A stretch of 64,000 bases of DNA from RGIG5612 sp050944475 (GCA_050944475.1 JBMNRD010000001.1:434001-498000), one strand, 5' to 3'; counted from the stretch's first letter, positions 1 to 9,455 are shown. The notes: generated by a model not told the origin, from the letters alone. Made by a program: numbers and translations.

Positions 1-852
1 GCCTCCGTTGATTCCGCCGTTTCGGTTGGATGTGGTATAGACAACCCCGTTATTCTCTCTCAACGGGTCGTTTGCTTCGCTTCCGCGCATTTCAGTCATC
101 GCCCATGCTTCTCCGAATTCAATGCCCTTGATTCCGCCTATGCTGAACAATGCATGACTCAGCATTCCCTCAACGCTGTCAAACCACGGTTCTCCCAAAC
201 CTGCGGGCAATCCCTTAATAGCGGTCCGGGTTACACCGCCCAAGCTGTCCCCGTCCTCAGCTGCGGCCATGATAGCGTGACACATTTTCTCTCCCGCGGC
301 GTCATCCAGCACGGGGAATTTCTTTTCACTCAGCTCTTCTATATCACTTTCCATGTTCATCCATGAACGATCCTCCACCCCTCCGCATTTTGCAATGTGG
401 GTTCCGATAAGGATGCCTTTTTCTGCAAGCACGGGAATCAATATTCCGCCTGCTGCCGCCAGGGCGGCTGTTACCCTGCCCGAAAAGTGGCCGCCGCCCC
501 TGTAATCCTCAAAGCCGTTATATTTGCAAAAGGCTGTGTAATCGCTATGGGACGGACGCGCCACTCCATATTTGTAATCACCGCTTTTTGTATCCTTGTT
601 GGGAATTATAATCGTCAGCGGGGTCCCGCAGGTTTTTCCGTTAAATACTCCGCTGATAATACTGAACTCGTCCGGCTCCCGCCTGGCCGTATCCGTTGCC
701 ATGGAAGGACGTCTTCTTTCAAGATGCTTCCTGATTTTGTCCTCCTTAATCTCCAGTCCGGGGGCAAGTCCGTCAATAACCACACCCACCGCCGGGCCGT
801 GACTCTCTCCGAATATGGTTACCGAAATATTGTTTCCGAACGTATTTTTCAT
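1..852 (-). CDS. aroC: Chorismate synthase, partial (C-terminus outside window)
   Basis: Chorismate synthase converts EPSP to chorismate, the last shared step of aromatic amino-acid synthesis, using reduced FMN. The visible 284 codons read in frame from an ATG at 852 to the window edge; the family is about 350-390 residues, so the C-terminal part is missing because of the window and not because of decay. The family motif GESHG is at residues 15-19 and the basic RRRPS stretch at 46-50; the glycine-rich FSGRVTA region follows further on. The start has an upstream GGAGG. The ATG overlaps the TGA of aroB (ATGA, 849-852), so the two genes are translationally coupled. pheA, aroB and aroC run in the same direction and probably form one operon. 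Confidence 0.95.
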   Translation of the reverse strand, partial: MKNTFGNNISVTIFGESHGPAVGVVIDGLAPGLEIKEDKIRKHLERRRPSMATDTARREPDEFSIISGVFNGKTCGTPLTIIIPNKDTKSGDYKYGVARPSHSDYTAFCKYNGFEDYRGGGHFSGRVTAALAAAGGILIPVLAEKGILIGTHIAKCGGVEDRSWMNMESDIEELSEKKFPVLDDAAGEKMCHAIMAAAEDGDSLGGVTRTAIKGLPAGLGEPWFDSVEGMLSHALFSIGGIKGIEFGEAWAMTEMRGSEANDPLRENNGVVYTTSNRNGGINGG

Positions 853-1847
853 AATCTTTCCTCCAATGCGGCAAGTTCTTCATCCCTTATCCGGCAACTG
901 CCGATTTCCGTCACATATATAGTGGAAATGGTGTTCCCCAGACTCTTTTTGTCGTGAAGAAGATAAGGCATCAACTCCTTCGCCCCTGCATCATATTCCG
1001 TAGGCAGACCGTATTTTTCCAATACTCTCCTAATCCTCTTTCCCGCCTCATCGCCGCACATGAGAAGCATTCCCATTGCGACACATTCACCATGCAGGTA
1101 TTTCCCTGCATAAAAACTCTCTATTGCATGGCCGACGGTATGTCCGAAATTAAGAATCCTGCGTATACCCTCCTCTTTAGGATCCATTTCTACAATATCT
1201 TTTTTTATTTCCAGCGCGCCGGCAATAATCTCCTCAAGGTCATCCTCAAGGCTATCGCTTTCCTCAATCAGCTCGAACAACTCCTCGTCCGCGCAAGCCG
1301 CCATTTTTACAGCCTCGGCAAGTCCCGCCATCAGGTGCCTGTTGTCAAGTGTCTTAAGTGTATCGGGGTCTATTAACACTTTCTTTGGCTGATGAAATGC
1401 CCCGACGACGTTTTTCACCCCGTCCAAATCTATTGCCGTCTTGCCTCCGATAGAGGAATCCACCTGAGAAAGCAGCGTGGTCGGAATATTGTAAAAATCC
1501 ACGCCTCTCATATAACAGGCTGCGGCAAAGCCCGCAAGGTCGCCGACAACACCGCCGCCCACGGCCACGACACAGTCCTTTCTGGTAAATGAATTCGTTA
1601 ACATCAAGGACATCAATTTCCTGAAGTTGTCGAAATTCTTTGTCTGCTCCCCCTGTTTAAGGACAATCAGAAACGGCTCCCTGCAGGCTGCCGTCACCTT
1701 CGCGGCATACTCTTGCGGCACACCGTCATCCGTTACTACCAGCACCTTCCTGTCCAAGTCAAAATGTTCTCCCGCGCTGTCAAGTGCTCCTCTTTTCAGC
1801 AGGATGTCATAGCTGTCCTTTCCAAGTTCAAGATGAATAACCATCAT
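849..1847 (-). CDS. aroB: 3-dehydroquinate synthase
   Basis: AroB cyclises DAHP to 3-dehydroquinate in the shikimate pathway, using NAD and a divalent metal. The 332-residue protein has the NAD-binding glycine cluster GGGVVGD around residues 97-103, the IPTTLLSQVDSSIGGKT segment at 121-137, a metal-ligand Glu in GLAEAV (E178), and the metal-binding His motifs FGHTVGHAIE and LHGE towards the C-terminus. It is slightly shorter than the E. coli enzyme but has all key blocks. Two consecutive ATGs follow a GGGG Shine-Dalgarno, and either could start the protein. It lies 33 nt after pheA and overlaps aroC by 4 nt, consistent with one aromatic operon. Confidence 0.95.
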   Translation of the reverse strand: MMVIHLELGKDSYDILLKRGALDSAGEHFDLDRKVLVVTDDGVPQEYAAKVTAACREPFLIVLKQGEQTKNFDNFRKLMSLMLTNSFTRKDCVVAVGGGVVGDLAGFAAACYMRGVDFYNIPTTLLSQVDSSIGGKTAIDLDGVKNVVGAFHQPKKVLIDPDTLKTLDNRHLMAGLAEAVKMAACADEELFELIEESDSLEDDLEEIIAGALEIKKDIVEMDPKEEGIRRILNFGHTVGHAIESFYAGKYLHGECVAMGMLLMCGDEAGKRIRRVLEKYGLPTEYDAGAKELMPYLLHDKKSLGNTISTIYVTEIGSCRIRDEELAALEERL

Positions 1848-1880
1848 TTTCCCCGTTTCTTCATTTTCTTTATCAATAGC

Positions 1881-2975
1881 TTAATTATCCTCTTCGGTGT
1901 ACGCCCCCACAAGCTTCAGCTTCGCGCAAAGTGCCGACAACTCCTTCAGCATGTTCCGGCCGTTTTCAGTATTGATATCCCCTTCGCCTTCAACATAGAA
2001 ATAATAGTTCCACAGCAGGTCTTTCATGGGACGGCTTTTCATGTTGCGCAGATTAAATCCGTGGGCTCCGATAATGTCAAGGGTCATCGCCAAAGATCCG
2101 GCCTCATTCCTGGCGGTAAAGACCAGAATAAAGTTGTTCCTGACATCCTTGCTGGGGACAGGCAAATGCTGAACCCTTGAAAACACGGCAAATCTTGAAG
2201 AGTTGTTCCGGCTGGTATTAATCTTGTGCTCCAGAATTTTCAGGCCGAATATCTCGGCTGTCTGTGCGGATGCGATGGCCGCCACAGACACATCCCCGCA
2301 TTCCTTCACAAACTTGGCCGCCCTTGCCGTATTGGGATATTCTTTTGTTTCAAAGCCGTGCTTCTTGATAAATTCATCGCACTGGGACAGAGCCTGGCTA
2401 TGGCTGACAACCGTTCTGATGTCCCCCGGCTCTGCCTCCTCAAGAGCAATCAAACTATGGTCAATCTCAAGATTGCATACCCGATTGATATAGAGCGGAC
2501 CGGAAAATGCCAGATCCATAACCGCCCCCACCTCTCCGGCGTAACTATTCTCCAGCGGAAGCACGGCGCAGTCTACCTCCCCTTCCACGGCGGCCTTGTA
2601 GGCGGCCTCGAAACTCGAATAGGCAATCAGCCTGCCTGCCGGAAACATTTTTCGCGCAGCGATATGGGCATAAGCTCCCTCCACACCGCTATAAGCCACC
2701 TTCAAGCCCTTAAGCAGGCGTTCCTGATATGCACACGACAAATCCATGACATTTCGCTGGAAGCCGACATAATAATGCTCAACCTCAGGGTCGCTGATTC
2801 TCTCGCAACCCTTTGCTATAATTCTGTTCTCGCGAACACTGTCCTTTATCGGCAACGCCTTTTCCTTCTTGTAGGCCGCCACTTTCCGGCTGACATTCAT
2901 GCGCCTTTCAAAGAGCGCTGCCATCTGCTCATCAATCTCATTTATCTCCTGTCTGTATTCTTCCATGTTTTCCAT
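1881..2975 (-). CDS. pheA: Bifunctional chorismate mutase / prephenate dehydratase
   Basis: The 364-residue P-protein makes prephenate from chorismate and then phenylpyruvate. It has three parts: an AroQ chorismate mutase helix bundle (about 1-85), a prephenate dehydratase domain (about 91-270) and a C-terminal ACT domain (about 282-355) for phenylalanine feedback. Three positions differ from the motifs I know for the family. The catalytic TRF motif reads SRF (260-262), the ACT-domain ESRP motif reads KSRP (313-316) and GALV reads GSLA (293-296). The ATG at 2975 has GGAGGGG about 7 nt upstream. It is the first gene of a pheA-aroB-aroC unit and diverges from the M3 peptidase gene. Confidence 0.93.
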   Translation of the reverse strand: MENMEEYRQEINEIDEQMAALFERRMNVSRKVAAYKKEKALPIKDSVRENRIIAKGCERISDPEVEHYYVGFQRNVMDLSCAYQERLLKGLKVAYSGVEGAYAHIAARKMFPAGRLIAYSSFEAAYKAAVEGEVDCAVLPLENSYAGEVGAVMDLAFSGPLYINRVCNLEIDHSLIALEEAEPGDIRTVVSHSQALSQCDEFIKKHGFETKEYPNTARAAKFVKECGDVSVAAIASAQTAEIFGLKILEHKINTSRNNSSRFAVFSRVQHLPVPSKDVRNNFILVFTARNEAGSLAMTLDIIGAHGFNLRNMKSRPMKDLLWNYYFYVEGEGDINTENGRNMLKELSALCAKLKLVGAYTEEDN

Positions 2976-3093
2976 GCTTTCCCCTCCGCTCAGGTCAATG
3001 AATTCTCTCCGGCTATGTTTATTTTTATTGCACAGGTAAATATTTTACCATCCTCGGGAGAAATATGGAATTGTTTTATGACTAAATCTTTTA

Positions 3094-3121
3094 TTGTTTT
3101 AGTATCCTTCAATGGTATAAT
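3094..3121 (+). promoter_or_regulatory. Sigma-A promoter for the M3 peptidase gene
   Basis: TTGTTT (3094-3099), a 16-bp spacer and TATAAT (3116-3121). It lies about 40 nt before the peptidase start and reads towards it. Confidence 0.6.
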
Positions 3122-3160
3122 AATATAAATAGCCGCCGTCTTCAGTTATAGTGTGAATTA

Positions 3161-5104
3161 ATGAAAGTGAGAACACTCATGAAAAATAAAGCTTCAAAAA
3201 TTGTTTCCCTGATTACCGTCCTTGTCATTGTTCTGGCTCTGGGCTTCACTTCAGGCTGTGGCGGGTGCTTCGGTTGTCTTGGCTGCATGGGCTGCATGGG
3301 CTGCCTTGGAAGCCTTGGCGATGTGGAAAGCAACTTTGACATTGGCGGACGCTTCGGAAATGAAGACTGGTCATTTTCCTTCGGGAATGATGATGACTCC
3401 GGCAATTCCTTTAGCATCTCCCCCGTCATGCCTGAAAAATACAGAGAATACGACCCGCAAAACTTTTACGACCTTTGCGACAAGCTCATCTTGCTCACTG
3501 CAGGGAGCGATACCCGGGCCATGATAAAGGCCTATGACGCAATATATGAAGAATATCTGCATATTGATGAAAACGGCACGGCACTTTACGTGCAATACAG
3601 CGAAAATCCGGCGGACGAATACCTTAGCACTCAATATAAGGATTATTCTTCCCTGATGAACCGTTGCTGGGACTACGCCATGACCTCGATAAAAACCCTT
3701 ACCGAAAGTACCGGAGCGGAAAAATTCAAAAATCATGTCGGGCAGGATCAGTTTGAAGAATTTGCATCCTATGAACCCATGACAGAGCGTGAGATTGAAT
3801 TAAGCGACCTTGAAGTCAAGCTGATAGCCGACTATTATGAGGCAATTGAAGCTGCAGAGATCTCAGGCATGGATGATGCGTCTCTCAATGCCGTTGTCGG
3901 ACCCATTTACATACAACTTATAGAAATCCGAAATGAAATTGCACGGATAAACGGATATGATAATTATGCCGTCTATGCGGACAAGGAAGTATACTGCAGA
4001 GACTTCAGTGAAGAAGATGTTCTCAAATTTCTGCAGGCAGTTAAGCAAATTTCACCTCGAGTATACAACCTTATGTATAACAGCAGCGCGTTTGCCGCCC
4101 CTTACCTTGTGGCCTCCGACATGGGCACAAACGAAATGATGAACATGTTGCATACATGTGCGGACAAGATAGGCCCGCATACCGCAAATGCCGCTGATTT
4201 ACTGATTGATAATAGGCTTTACAACATCGGAGATGATGCCGCGCGGATGGGCGGCGCATATACCACTACTTTCGCAAAGAGCGAAGTTCCTTATGTTTTC
4301 CAAACACTCTCTTACTTTGCCGATTTCAATACTCTGATTCATGAATTCGGCCATTTCACCGAGGCAAGTATAAACAAAAACCCCAATGTTATGCTATACT
4401 CCCTCGGTGCCCTGGAGCTGTGCGAGATTCACTCCAACGGTCTTGAAGCCTTGTTTACCAATTATTATGACGAGATTTTCGGTGAGGATGCCAACGCTAT
4501 GAATACCTATACCGTCGTCAATCTCCTGTCAAATATCACCGACGGCTGCCTCTTTGATGAATTCCAGCGCAAGGCTTACCGGACTCCCGACATTTCTTTG
4601 GAGCAGATAAACAAACTTTATACCGACCTGTGTGCAGAATACGGCTGCCCCTCAATCGGAAGCGACTATTGGTGGATGTACGTACCCCATAACTATGAAA
4701 GCCCCATGTATTATTTAAGCTATGCGGCAAGCGCCGTGGTGGCATTGCAGATTTGGGCTTATGCACAGACTGATTTCGGTATGGCGGTGGAGCTGTGGAC
4801 CTCCTTCATTGAAGCGGGCGCCTATGAGTACGGATATATGGAACTGCTTGAAAAGCTTAATGTCCGCGATTTTACGGATGCGACCTCGGTGATAGTTATC
4901 TGCGACCAGGCCCTCACCTTTGCAGAAAGCGTTTCTACATCTTTTGACTTCTGGCCGGATGATTTCGGTGACCGTTTCGAAGATTATTTTGACGAAAAAG
5001 CTGATGATTTTGGCGGCTTATTCGGTGAAGACGGAATCCTGCCGGACTACGAAGACCGGCTTGAGGATTTCTTTGATAAATTTTTCAATAAGCGGGACGA
5101 ATAG
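3161..5104 (+). CDS. M3-family (oligopeptidase F-like) zinc metallopeptidase lipoprotein
   Basis: This 647-residue protein has a hydrophobic N-terminal segment (about 14-29) leading to a lipobox-like T-S-G-C at C33, so it is predicted to be exported and lipid-anchored. The zinc motif HEFGH is at about residues 394-398, with the downstream E-containing segment EIHSNGLE expected for M3 oligopeptidases. The C-terminal segment is rich in Asp and Glu. Directly after the lipobox is a tract of six Gly-Cys-X triplets (residues 32-49), which is unusual. The start is uncertain: ATG 3161 has a poor Shine-Dalgarno, whereas ATG 3179 follows AAAGTGAG; the mature protein is the same either way. The role in extracytoplasmic peptide degradation is inferred. 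It is a single-gene unit with its own promoter and terminator. Confidence 0.85.
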   Translation: MKVRTLMKNKASKIVSLITVLVIVLALGFTSGCGGCFGCLGCMGCMGCLGSLGDVESNFDIGGRFGNEDWSFSFGNDDDSGNSFSISPVMPEKYREYDPQNFYDLCDKLILLTAGSDTRAMIKAYDAIYEEYLHIDENGTALYVQYSENPADEYLSTQYKDYSSLMNRCWDYAMTSIKTLTESTGAEKFKNHVGQDQFEEFASYEPMTEREIELSDLEVKLIADYYEAIEAAEISGMDDASLNAVVGPIYIQLIEIRNEIARINGYDNYAVYADKEVYCRDFSEEDVLKFLQAVKQISPRVYNLMYNSSAFAAPYLVASDMGTNEMMNMLHTCADKIGPHTANAADLLIDNRLYNIGDDAARMGGAYTTTFAKSEVPYVFQTLSYFADFNTLIHEFGHFTEASINKNPNVMLYSLGALELCEIHSNGLEALFTNYYDEIFGEDANAMNTYTVVNLLSNITDGCLFDEFQRKAYRTPDISLEQINKLYTDLCAEYGCPSIGSDYWWMYVPHNYESPMYYLSYAASAVVALQIWAYAQTDFGMAVELWTSFIEAGAYEYGYMELLEKLNVRDFTDATSVIVICDQALTFAESVSTSFDFWPDDFGDRFEDYFDEKADDFGGLFGEDGILPDYEDRLEDFFDKFFNKRDE

Positions 5105-5126
5105 AAAATCACGCGGATAATTGCAA

Positions 5127-5175
5127 AAGGCTCCGGATTCATCCTCGGATTCCGGAGCCTTAAAATTTGTTTATT
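5127..5175. terminator. Intrinsic terminator, probably bidirectional
   Basis: The 11-bp perfect arms AAGGCTCCGGA (5127-5137) and TCCGGAGCCTT (5151-5161) flank a 13-nt loop. T-rich sequence follows on the plus strand and an A-rich flank precedes it. It sits between the convergent M3 peptidase and S41 protease genes. Confidence 0.8.
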
Positions 5176-5199
5176 GTTTTCCCTTTTTATTTTTCTATT

Positions 5200-6549
5200 T
5201 CATTTTTTCTTTAATTCCCTGATTCCGGCCTGAAGCTGCGCATCCTCTTCCCGAGTCAGCAAACCGTCATCATAAACATCATCCGGAAGGCTGACTGCCA
5301 CATCCGGTGTAATGCCCACACCGTCAATGTTGTCACCGCTTGGAGTATAATATTCCTGCGTGGTAAACTTCATTCCCGAGCCGTCGTACAAGCTGATGAT
5401 GCTCTGTACAACTCCTTTTCCGAAGGTCTGCTCTCCTACGATTGTGGCTACTCCGTGGCTTTGAAGCGCTCCCGCAAAAACTTCCGAAGCGGAAGCTGAG
5501 TTGCCGTTTACAAGAACAACCATCGGCAAATCCAGCCTCGTTTCCTGATCCGAGTTTTCCGTTCTGATTGTACCTGCCCTGTCCTTAACCGTAATAATCG
5601 GTCCCTCCGGCAGTATGCGGTCACTCATAGCCACCACCGTATCGTAATCCCCGCCGGGGTTGTCCCGTAAGTCTATGATAAGCGCAGTCATGCCTTCTTC
5701 GATCAGACTGTCTATTGCTTCATTAAACTGGCCGACCGCAACCCGATAGAATTCCTCCACCATAATGTATCCGATGTTATCCTCTAACATCTCATAGCTG
5801 ACGGTTTCTATCGTAATATTGCGTCGCTCCACAATGAGATTCAGTTCCTGCCCGTTTCTTTCGATAACCAGATCCACCGTGGTTCCTGGCGTTCCCCTGA
5901 CCACTGCCGCAAGATCTTCCAGCGTCGGGAAATCCGTCTGACCCGCTGCCTCTAAAATCAGGTCGTTAACAAATATTCCGGCCTCCTGCGCGGGAGAATT
6001 CTTGAACACCTTGTACACCTGAACTTTGTCATCCTCATTCATTATGATGCTGATGCCGATTCCGGCATACTCGCCACTGACGTTTTCCTTCATTTCGGAA
6101 TACTCCTCCGAAGTATAATAAACGGCATATTTGTCACCTATATTGCCCATGAGACCGTCTGCAAGAGCCTCCTCTATTGTGGCATCGTCTATTTCCTTCA
6201 GATGATACTTTTTCAAATAGGAAATGAGCGTGTCGATCTTGGTCTCATAGGCGGAATCCCCGGACGGCCGGTTTATTGTTATACTTCCGCGTCCGAAAAT
6301 CACTGCCAGCGCAATTATCACAACGGACATTGCCGTTACACCCACAAGAATGCCCAGCCAAAAGGGGAGTCTGCGCTGATGAATATTCCCTGAAGCCTTT
6401 AAGCTCTCCTTATTCGGAAAAATTTCAGGCCCGCCGGCGGGAATTCTCTCCGAACAGGGGTCAGCCGGCATCGTTTCTGACTCCGGCTGATATAATTCTT
6501 CGTTATATTTGTTTTCATTATATTTGTTGTTAAAATTATCCGTGTTCAA
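5200..6549 (-). CDS. C-terminal processing (S41, CtpA/CtpB-like) serine protease
   Basis: The 449-residue protein has an acidic N-terminal cytoplasmic part, one membrane segment (about 63-86), a PDZ domain (about 160-235) and an S41 protease domain. The catalytic block NGNSASASE is at 348-356 (probable nucleophile S353), and the lysine of FGKG is K378, 25 residues later as in the family. It is an extracytoplasmic protease thought to process or degrade envelope proteins. The start chosen is TTG 6549 behind AAAGGAAAC; the open frame continues further upstream into the M23 gene but has no good ribosome site there. It is the last gene of the cdaR-like/ftsE/ftsX/M23 unit, 44 nt after the hydrolase, so it may tune the level of that hydrolase or of its partners (inference). 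Confidence 0.9.
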   Translation of the reverse strand: MNTDNFNNKYNENKYNEELYQPESETMPADPCSERIPAGGPEIFPNKESLKASGNIHQRRLPFWLGILVGVTAMSVVIIALAVIFGRGSITINRPSGDSAYETKIDTLISYLKKYHLKEIDDATIEEALADGLMGNIGDKYAVYYTSEEYSEMKENVSGEYAGIGISIIMNEDDKVQVYKVFKNSPAQEAGIFVNDLILEAAGQTDFPTLEDLAAVVRGTPGTTVDLVIERNGQELNLIVERRNITIETVSYEMLEDNIGYIMVEEFYRVAVGQFNEAIDSLIEEGMTALIIDLRDNPGGDYDTVVAMSDRILPEGPIITVKDRAGTIRTENSDQETRLDLPMVVLVNGNSASASEVFAGALQSHGVATIVGEQTFGKGVVQSIISLYDGSGMKFTTQEYYTPSGDNIDGVGITPDVAVSLPDDVYDDGLLTREEDAQLQAGIRELKKK

Positions 6550-6593
6550 TTCCGTTTCCTTTTTCCACGGGCCGGTTTCCCGCCTCTGCGTTA

Positions 6594-7874
6594 TTATAAT
6601 CCCAAATACGGCGCGGGGTTTACAAAATTGGTGATGTGTCCGCAGGCAACTGCGAAATGAAGATGCGGCCCTGTGCAATACCATCCTGTTGCGCCGACAT
6701 AACCTATTATATCCCCCTGGGCAACCTCTTGTCCCATCGACAACGGAGATTCGGCGCACATGTGATGAACCTCAGTATACAATCCGTTGCCATGGTATAG
6801 GGCAACACACCAGCCTATTCCGTTACCCCAGTGGTTTAATACGACTACTCCGTTAAGAACCGCATATATCGGCGTTCCCACCGGTGCGTAAAAATCAATC
6901 CCCGCATGCCATGTTCCCGCTCCGGTTGCAAGGACGTCAGGGTCATACCTGCTTCCGAACCATGAGGTTACGGTTCTGTAATTGCCCGGCAAGGGCCAGA
7001 TAAATGCCGTGTCGGGATCGTAAAATCCGCTTTCCTCCAAAGCCTTCTTGCGTCTGGCCTCTTCTTCGGCTGCCAGCCTTGCCTCGTAAGCCTCGATGAT
7101 GGACTCAATTTCTGCAAGATTGTTTTGTATCTCCTGATTAATGGTATCAATAATGTCCTGCGCCTCGGCCATGGCACTCCACTTTTCTTCCAGTTCCTTT
7201 TCCTTTATTGCCCGGGCCTCTTCAATGAGCCCCCGTTGTGCTGCCTGCGCATCCTCCAGCGCCTGAATCTGTTCAATCTGCCTCTCCACGGCGGCGACTT
7301 GGTTTTCAACTTCTTTTTTGTCGCCTTTGATATCCTCCACCATGCCCCGGATTTTATCCATCATCCGGCGGTCATATCTGGTAATCTCAAGCAGATACTG
7401 TATTTTTTCAAAGGCGACACTAAAATTCTCTGCCGCTAAAATCGCTTCGAAATACGAATCCTCAACATTTTCATAAAGGAATTTTATCCTCTTCTTCATC
7501 AACTCGTACTGGTCGGCTATTTCCTCTTCTTTCACCGCGATATCGGCCTCAAGCTGAGCAATGGTCTCCTCCAATGCGGCAATTACGGTCCTCTTCTCCG
7601 CCTTCTGGTTTTCGTAATCCTCAATAATACCCTCGATGATTTCAATCTCTTTATTCAGACTGGTTATATGTTCCTCAAGAGTCCCTACATTGGCCTGAAT
7701 TTCCTCCAGGCGCGCCTCATGTTCGGAAATTTGCTCCTCTAACTCCTGATTGATTTTCTCCAGATCCCTTACATCGTCCATTTCGTCGGCAAATGAGGGT
7801 ACCCCTAACATTGAAAGCACCAGCGCAATCGCCAATATGGATTTCGTTAATCTTTTCAATTTCTTTATTTTCAT
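6594..7874 (-). CDS. Secreted coiled-coil murein hydrolase with LytM/M23 domain (EnvC-like)
   Basis: The 426-residue protein has a signal peptide (about 1-29, ending SFA), a long coiled coil (about 30-260) and a C-terminal M23 peptidase domain. The zinc and catalytic residues are present: H and D in WHAGIDFYAP and HLH in GPHLHFAV, so the domain should be active. Its ATG overlaps the TGA of ftsX (ATGA, 7871-7874). The coiled-coil-plus-hydrolase layout next to ftsEX matches EnvC or PcsB-type proteins, which FtsEX activates at the division site. Cleavage of peptidoglycan cross-links during septation is inferred from that context. Confidence 0.9.
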   Translation of the reverse strand: MKIKKLKRLTKSILAIALVLSMLGVPSFADEMDDVRDLEKINQELEEQISEHEARLEEIQANVGTLEEHITSLNKEIEIIEGIIEDYENQKAEKRTVIAALEETIAQLEADIAVKEEEIADQYELMKKRIKFLYENVEDSYFEAILAAENFSVAFEKIQYLLEITRYDRRMMDKIRGMVEDIKGDKKEVENQVAAVERQIEQIQALEDAQAAQRGLIEEARAIKEKELEEKWSAMAEAQDIIDTINQEIQNNLAEIESIIEAYEARLAAEEEARRKKALEESGFYDPDTAFIWPLPGNYRTVTSWFGSRYDPDVLATGAGTWHAGIDFYAPVGTPIYAVLNGVVVLNHWGNGIGWCVALYHGNGLYTEVHHMCAESPLSMGQEVAQGDIIGYVGATGWYCTGPHLHFAVACGHITNFVNPAPYLGL

Positions 7875-8782
7875 ACCTTGATATGCCTTTCTGTCGCAAT
7901 AGTACTTCCGACAAAGCCGATACCCGCACCGATGATAAATGCCACCGGAATCAGCACCTTGAAAATATCCCACAGGGGCATAAATGTAAATACCGAAGCC
8001 ACCACCTGGAACTGCTCCATAAAAAATCCCATTGCGGAGCGATAAATGAAAAAAAGAACTACCAGCGGAATCAGCGCTCCGATAATTCCGATTATAATGC
8101 CCTCGAACACAAAAGGTGACTTTACAAAGAAGTCCGTGGCTCCCACATATTTCATAATCTGCAGTTCCTCCTTGCGGAGTGTAATACCTGTAATAATCGT
8201 ATTCGTAATCAGGAAAACGGAAACCGCCAGCAGCACCGCAATCAGCGCGAGGGAAACTACGCCGACGATTTTTCCGAGATCCGTCAGAGTACTTGCAGCC
8301 GTCTCGGATTTGTTGACCTGTCTTACCCCGTCAATGCCCTCCAGCCTGCTGACAATCTGCGGCTGCAGGGAAATGTCATTTAAATAAATGTCATAGGAGG
8401 CTGAATTTGCCAGGGGGTTATCCCCTGCAAAACCTTCCGCCAGATCCGGATACTCCGCAAAGTAATCCTCCCGGAATTTTTCCCATGCTTCTTCCGCGGA
8501 GGTGAATTCAATCCTGTCAACCTCGCTCCAGGTTTCCACCTTGCTGCCGATGTCGTTTATTTCTTCCTCGCTCATGCCTTCGTCAAAAAATATTGTCACA
8601 CACACATTTTCCGACATCTGGGTAACCATGAAATTCATGTTCATTGTAACCGCAACAAACAATCCTATAAGAAAGATACATGCGGCAATCGTTGCAACCG
8701 AAGCCGCAAAAAAGACTTTGTTTCTCCTGATATTCACAAATCCCTGTCCCAGACAGTAGAAGAACGGAGTCTTAGCTCTCAA
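7871..8782 (-). CDS. ftsX: Cell-division ABC transporter permease-like protein FtsX
   Basis: FtsX is the membrane half of FtsEX, which couples ATP hydrolysis to activation of a periplasmic or extracellular peptidoglycan hydrolase. It has a first membrane segment (about 23-45), a large extracytoplasmic loop, and three further membrane segments in the C-terminal half. The start is uncertain. I chose TTG 8782, which follows AGGAGGGAGG and overlaps the ftsE end by 11 nt, giving 303 residues. An ATG at 8815 in the same frame lies deeper in ftsE and has no good ribosome site. The stop overlaps the M23 hydrolase start. Confidence 0.9.
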   Translation of the reverse strand: MRAKTPFFYCLGQGFVNIRRNKVFFAASVATIAACIFLIGLFVAVTMNMNFMVTQMSENVCVTIFFDEGMSEEEINDIGSKVETWSEVDRIEFTSAEEAWEKFREDYFAEYPDLAEGFAGDNPLANSASYDIYLNDISLQPQIVSRLEGIDGVRQVNKSETAASTLTDLGKIVGVVSLALIAVLLAVSVFLITNTIITGITLRKEELQIMKYVGATDFFVKSPFVFEGIIIGIIGALIPLVVLFFIYRSAMGFFMEQFQVVASVFTFMPLWDIFKVLIPVAFIIGAGIGFVGSTIATERHIKV

Positions 8783-9455
8783 TGGCCATTCCTCCCTCCT
8801 GAATGTCGTTGACAACGATTCCGTTTTTCAGATTTATGGTGTGTTTATTCATTGAGCGTACTACTCCGAAATTATGCGTCACCACAACAACCGTGGTCCC
8901 GGTAGCATTGATGCGCTCCAAAAGCTCCATTATTGCGCGGGTATTTTCCGAGTCAAGATTACCTGTCGGCTCGTCCGCAAGCAGAATATCCGGCTTGTTA
9001 ACCAGTGCTCTGGCCAAAGCGACCCTTTGCTGCTCGCCTCCGGACAGCTGACTGGGGAAATTCCTGTATTTTTCCGAAATGCCGCACAAAGTCAGCACAT
9101 CCGCCACATTCTTTTTTATTTGGGAAGAAGGTGTGGAGATGGCCCTCTGCGCAAAAACAATATTATCATATACATTCCGATCCTTTAACAGCCTGAAATC
9201 CTGAAAAACGACTCCGATATTACGCCTGAGAAGCGGAATGCCCCGGCGTTTTACTTTGGTTACATTTTCTCCATTGATGAAAATGCGGCCCGAGGAGGGT
9301 TGCAGCTCCTTGGTAATGAGTTTGAAAAGCGTGCTTTTCCCCGCACCGGAGCCTCCGACAACAAAAACGAATTCACCTTTTTCGATATGAAGACTGACAT
9401 TGTTGAGGGCGGCAATATCCTCGTATTTTTTTGTTACATTTTCAAAAACAATCAT
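8772..9455 (-). CDS. ftsE: Cell-division ATP-binding protein FtsE
   Basis: FtsE is the ATPase partner of FtsX. The 227-residue protein has Walker A GGSGAGKST (about 34-42), the ABC signature LSGGEQQRVALARAL, and Walker B ILLADEPTGNLD. Its 3' end encodes the purine-rich sequence that serves as the ribosome site of ftsX. It lies 19 nt after the CdaR-like regulator, so co-transcription is likely. Confidence 0.95.
   Translation of the reverse strand: MIVFENVTKKYEDIAALNNVSLHIEKGEFVFVVGGSGAGKSTLFKLITKELQPSSGRIFINGENVTKVKRRGIPLLRRNIGVVFQDFRLLKDRNVYDNIVFAQRAISTPSSQIKKNVADVLTLCGISEKYRNFPSQLSGGEQQRVALARALVNKPDILLADEPTGNLDSENTRAIMELLERINATGTTVVVVTHNFGVVRSMNKHTINLKNGIVVNDIQEGGMAIES

Noticed and set aside
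397..957. A 186-residue plus-strand open frame over aroC and aroB.
   Set aside because: Antisense to aroC, which is in frame with clear chorismate synthase motifs.
2226..3128. A 300-residue plus-strand open frame opposite pheA.
   Set aside because: Antisense shadow of pheA and its leader; no domain or ribosome site.
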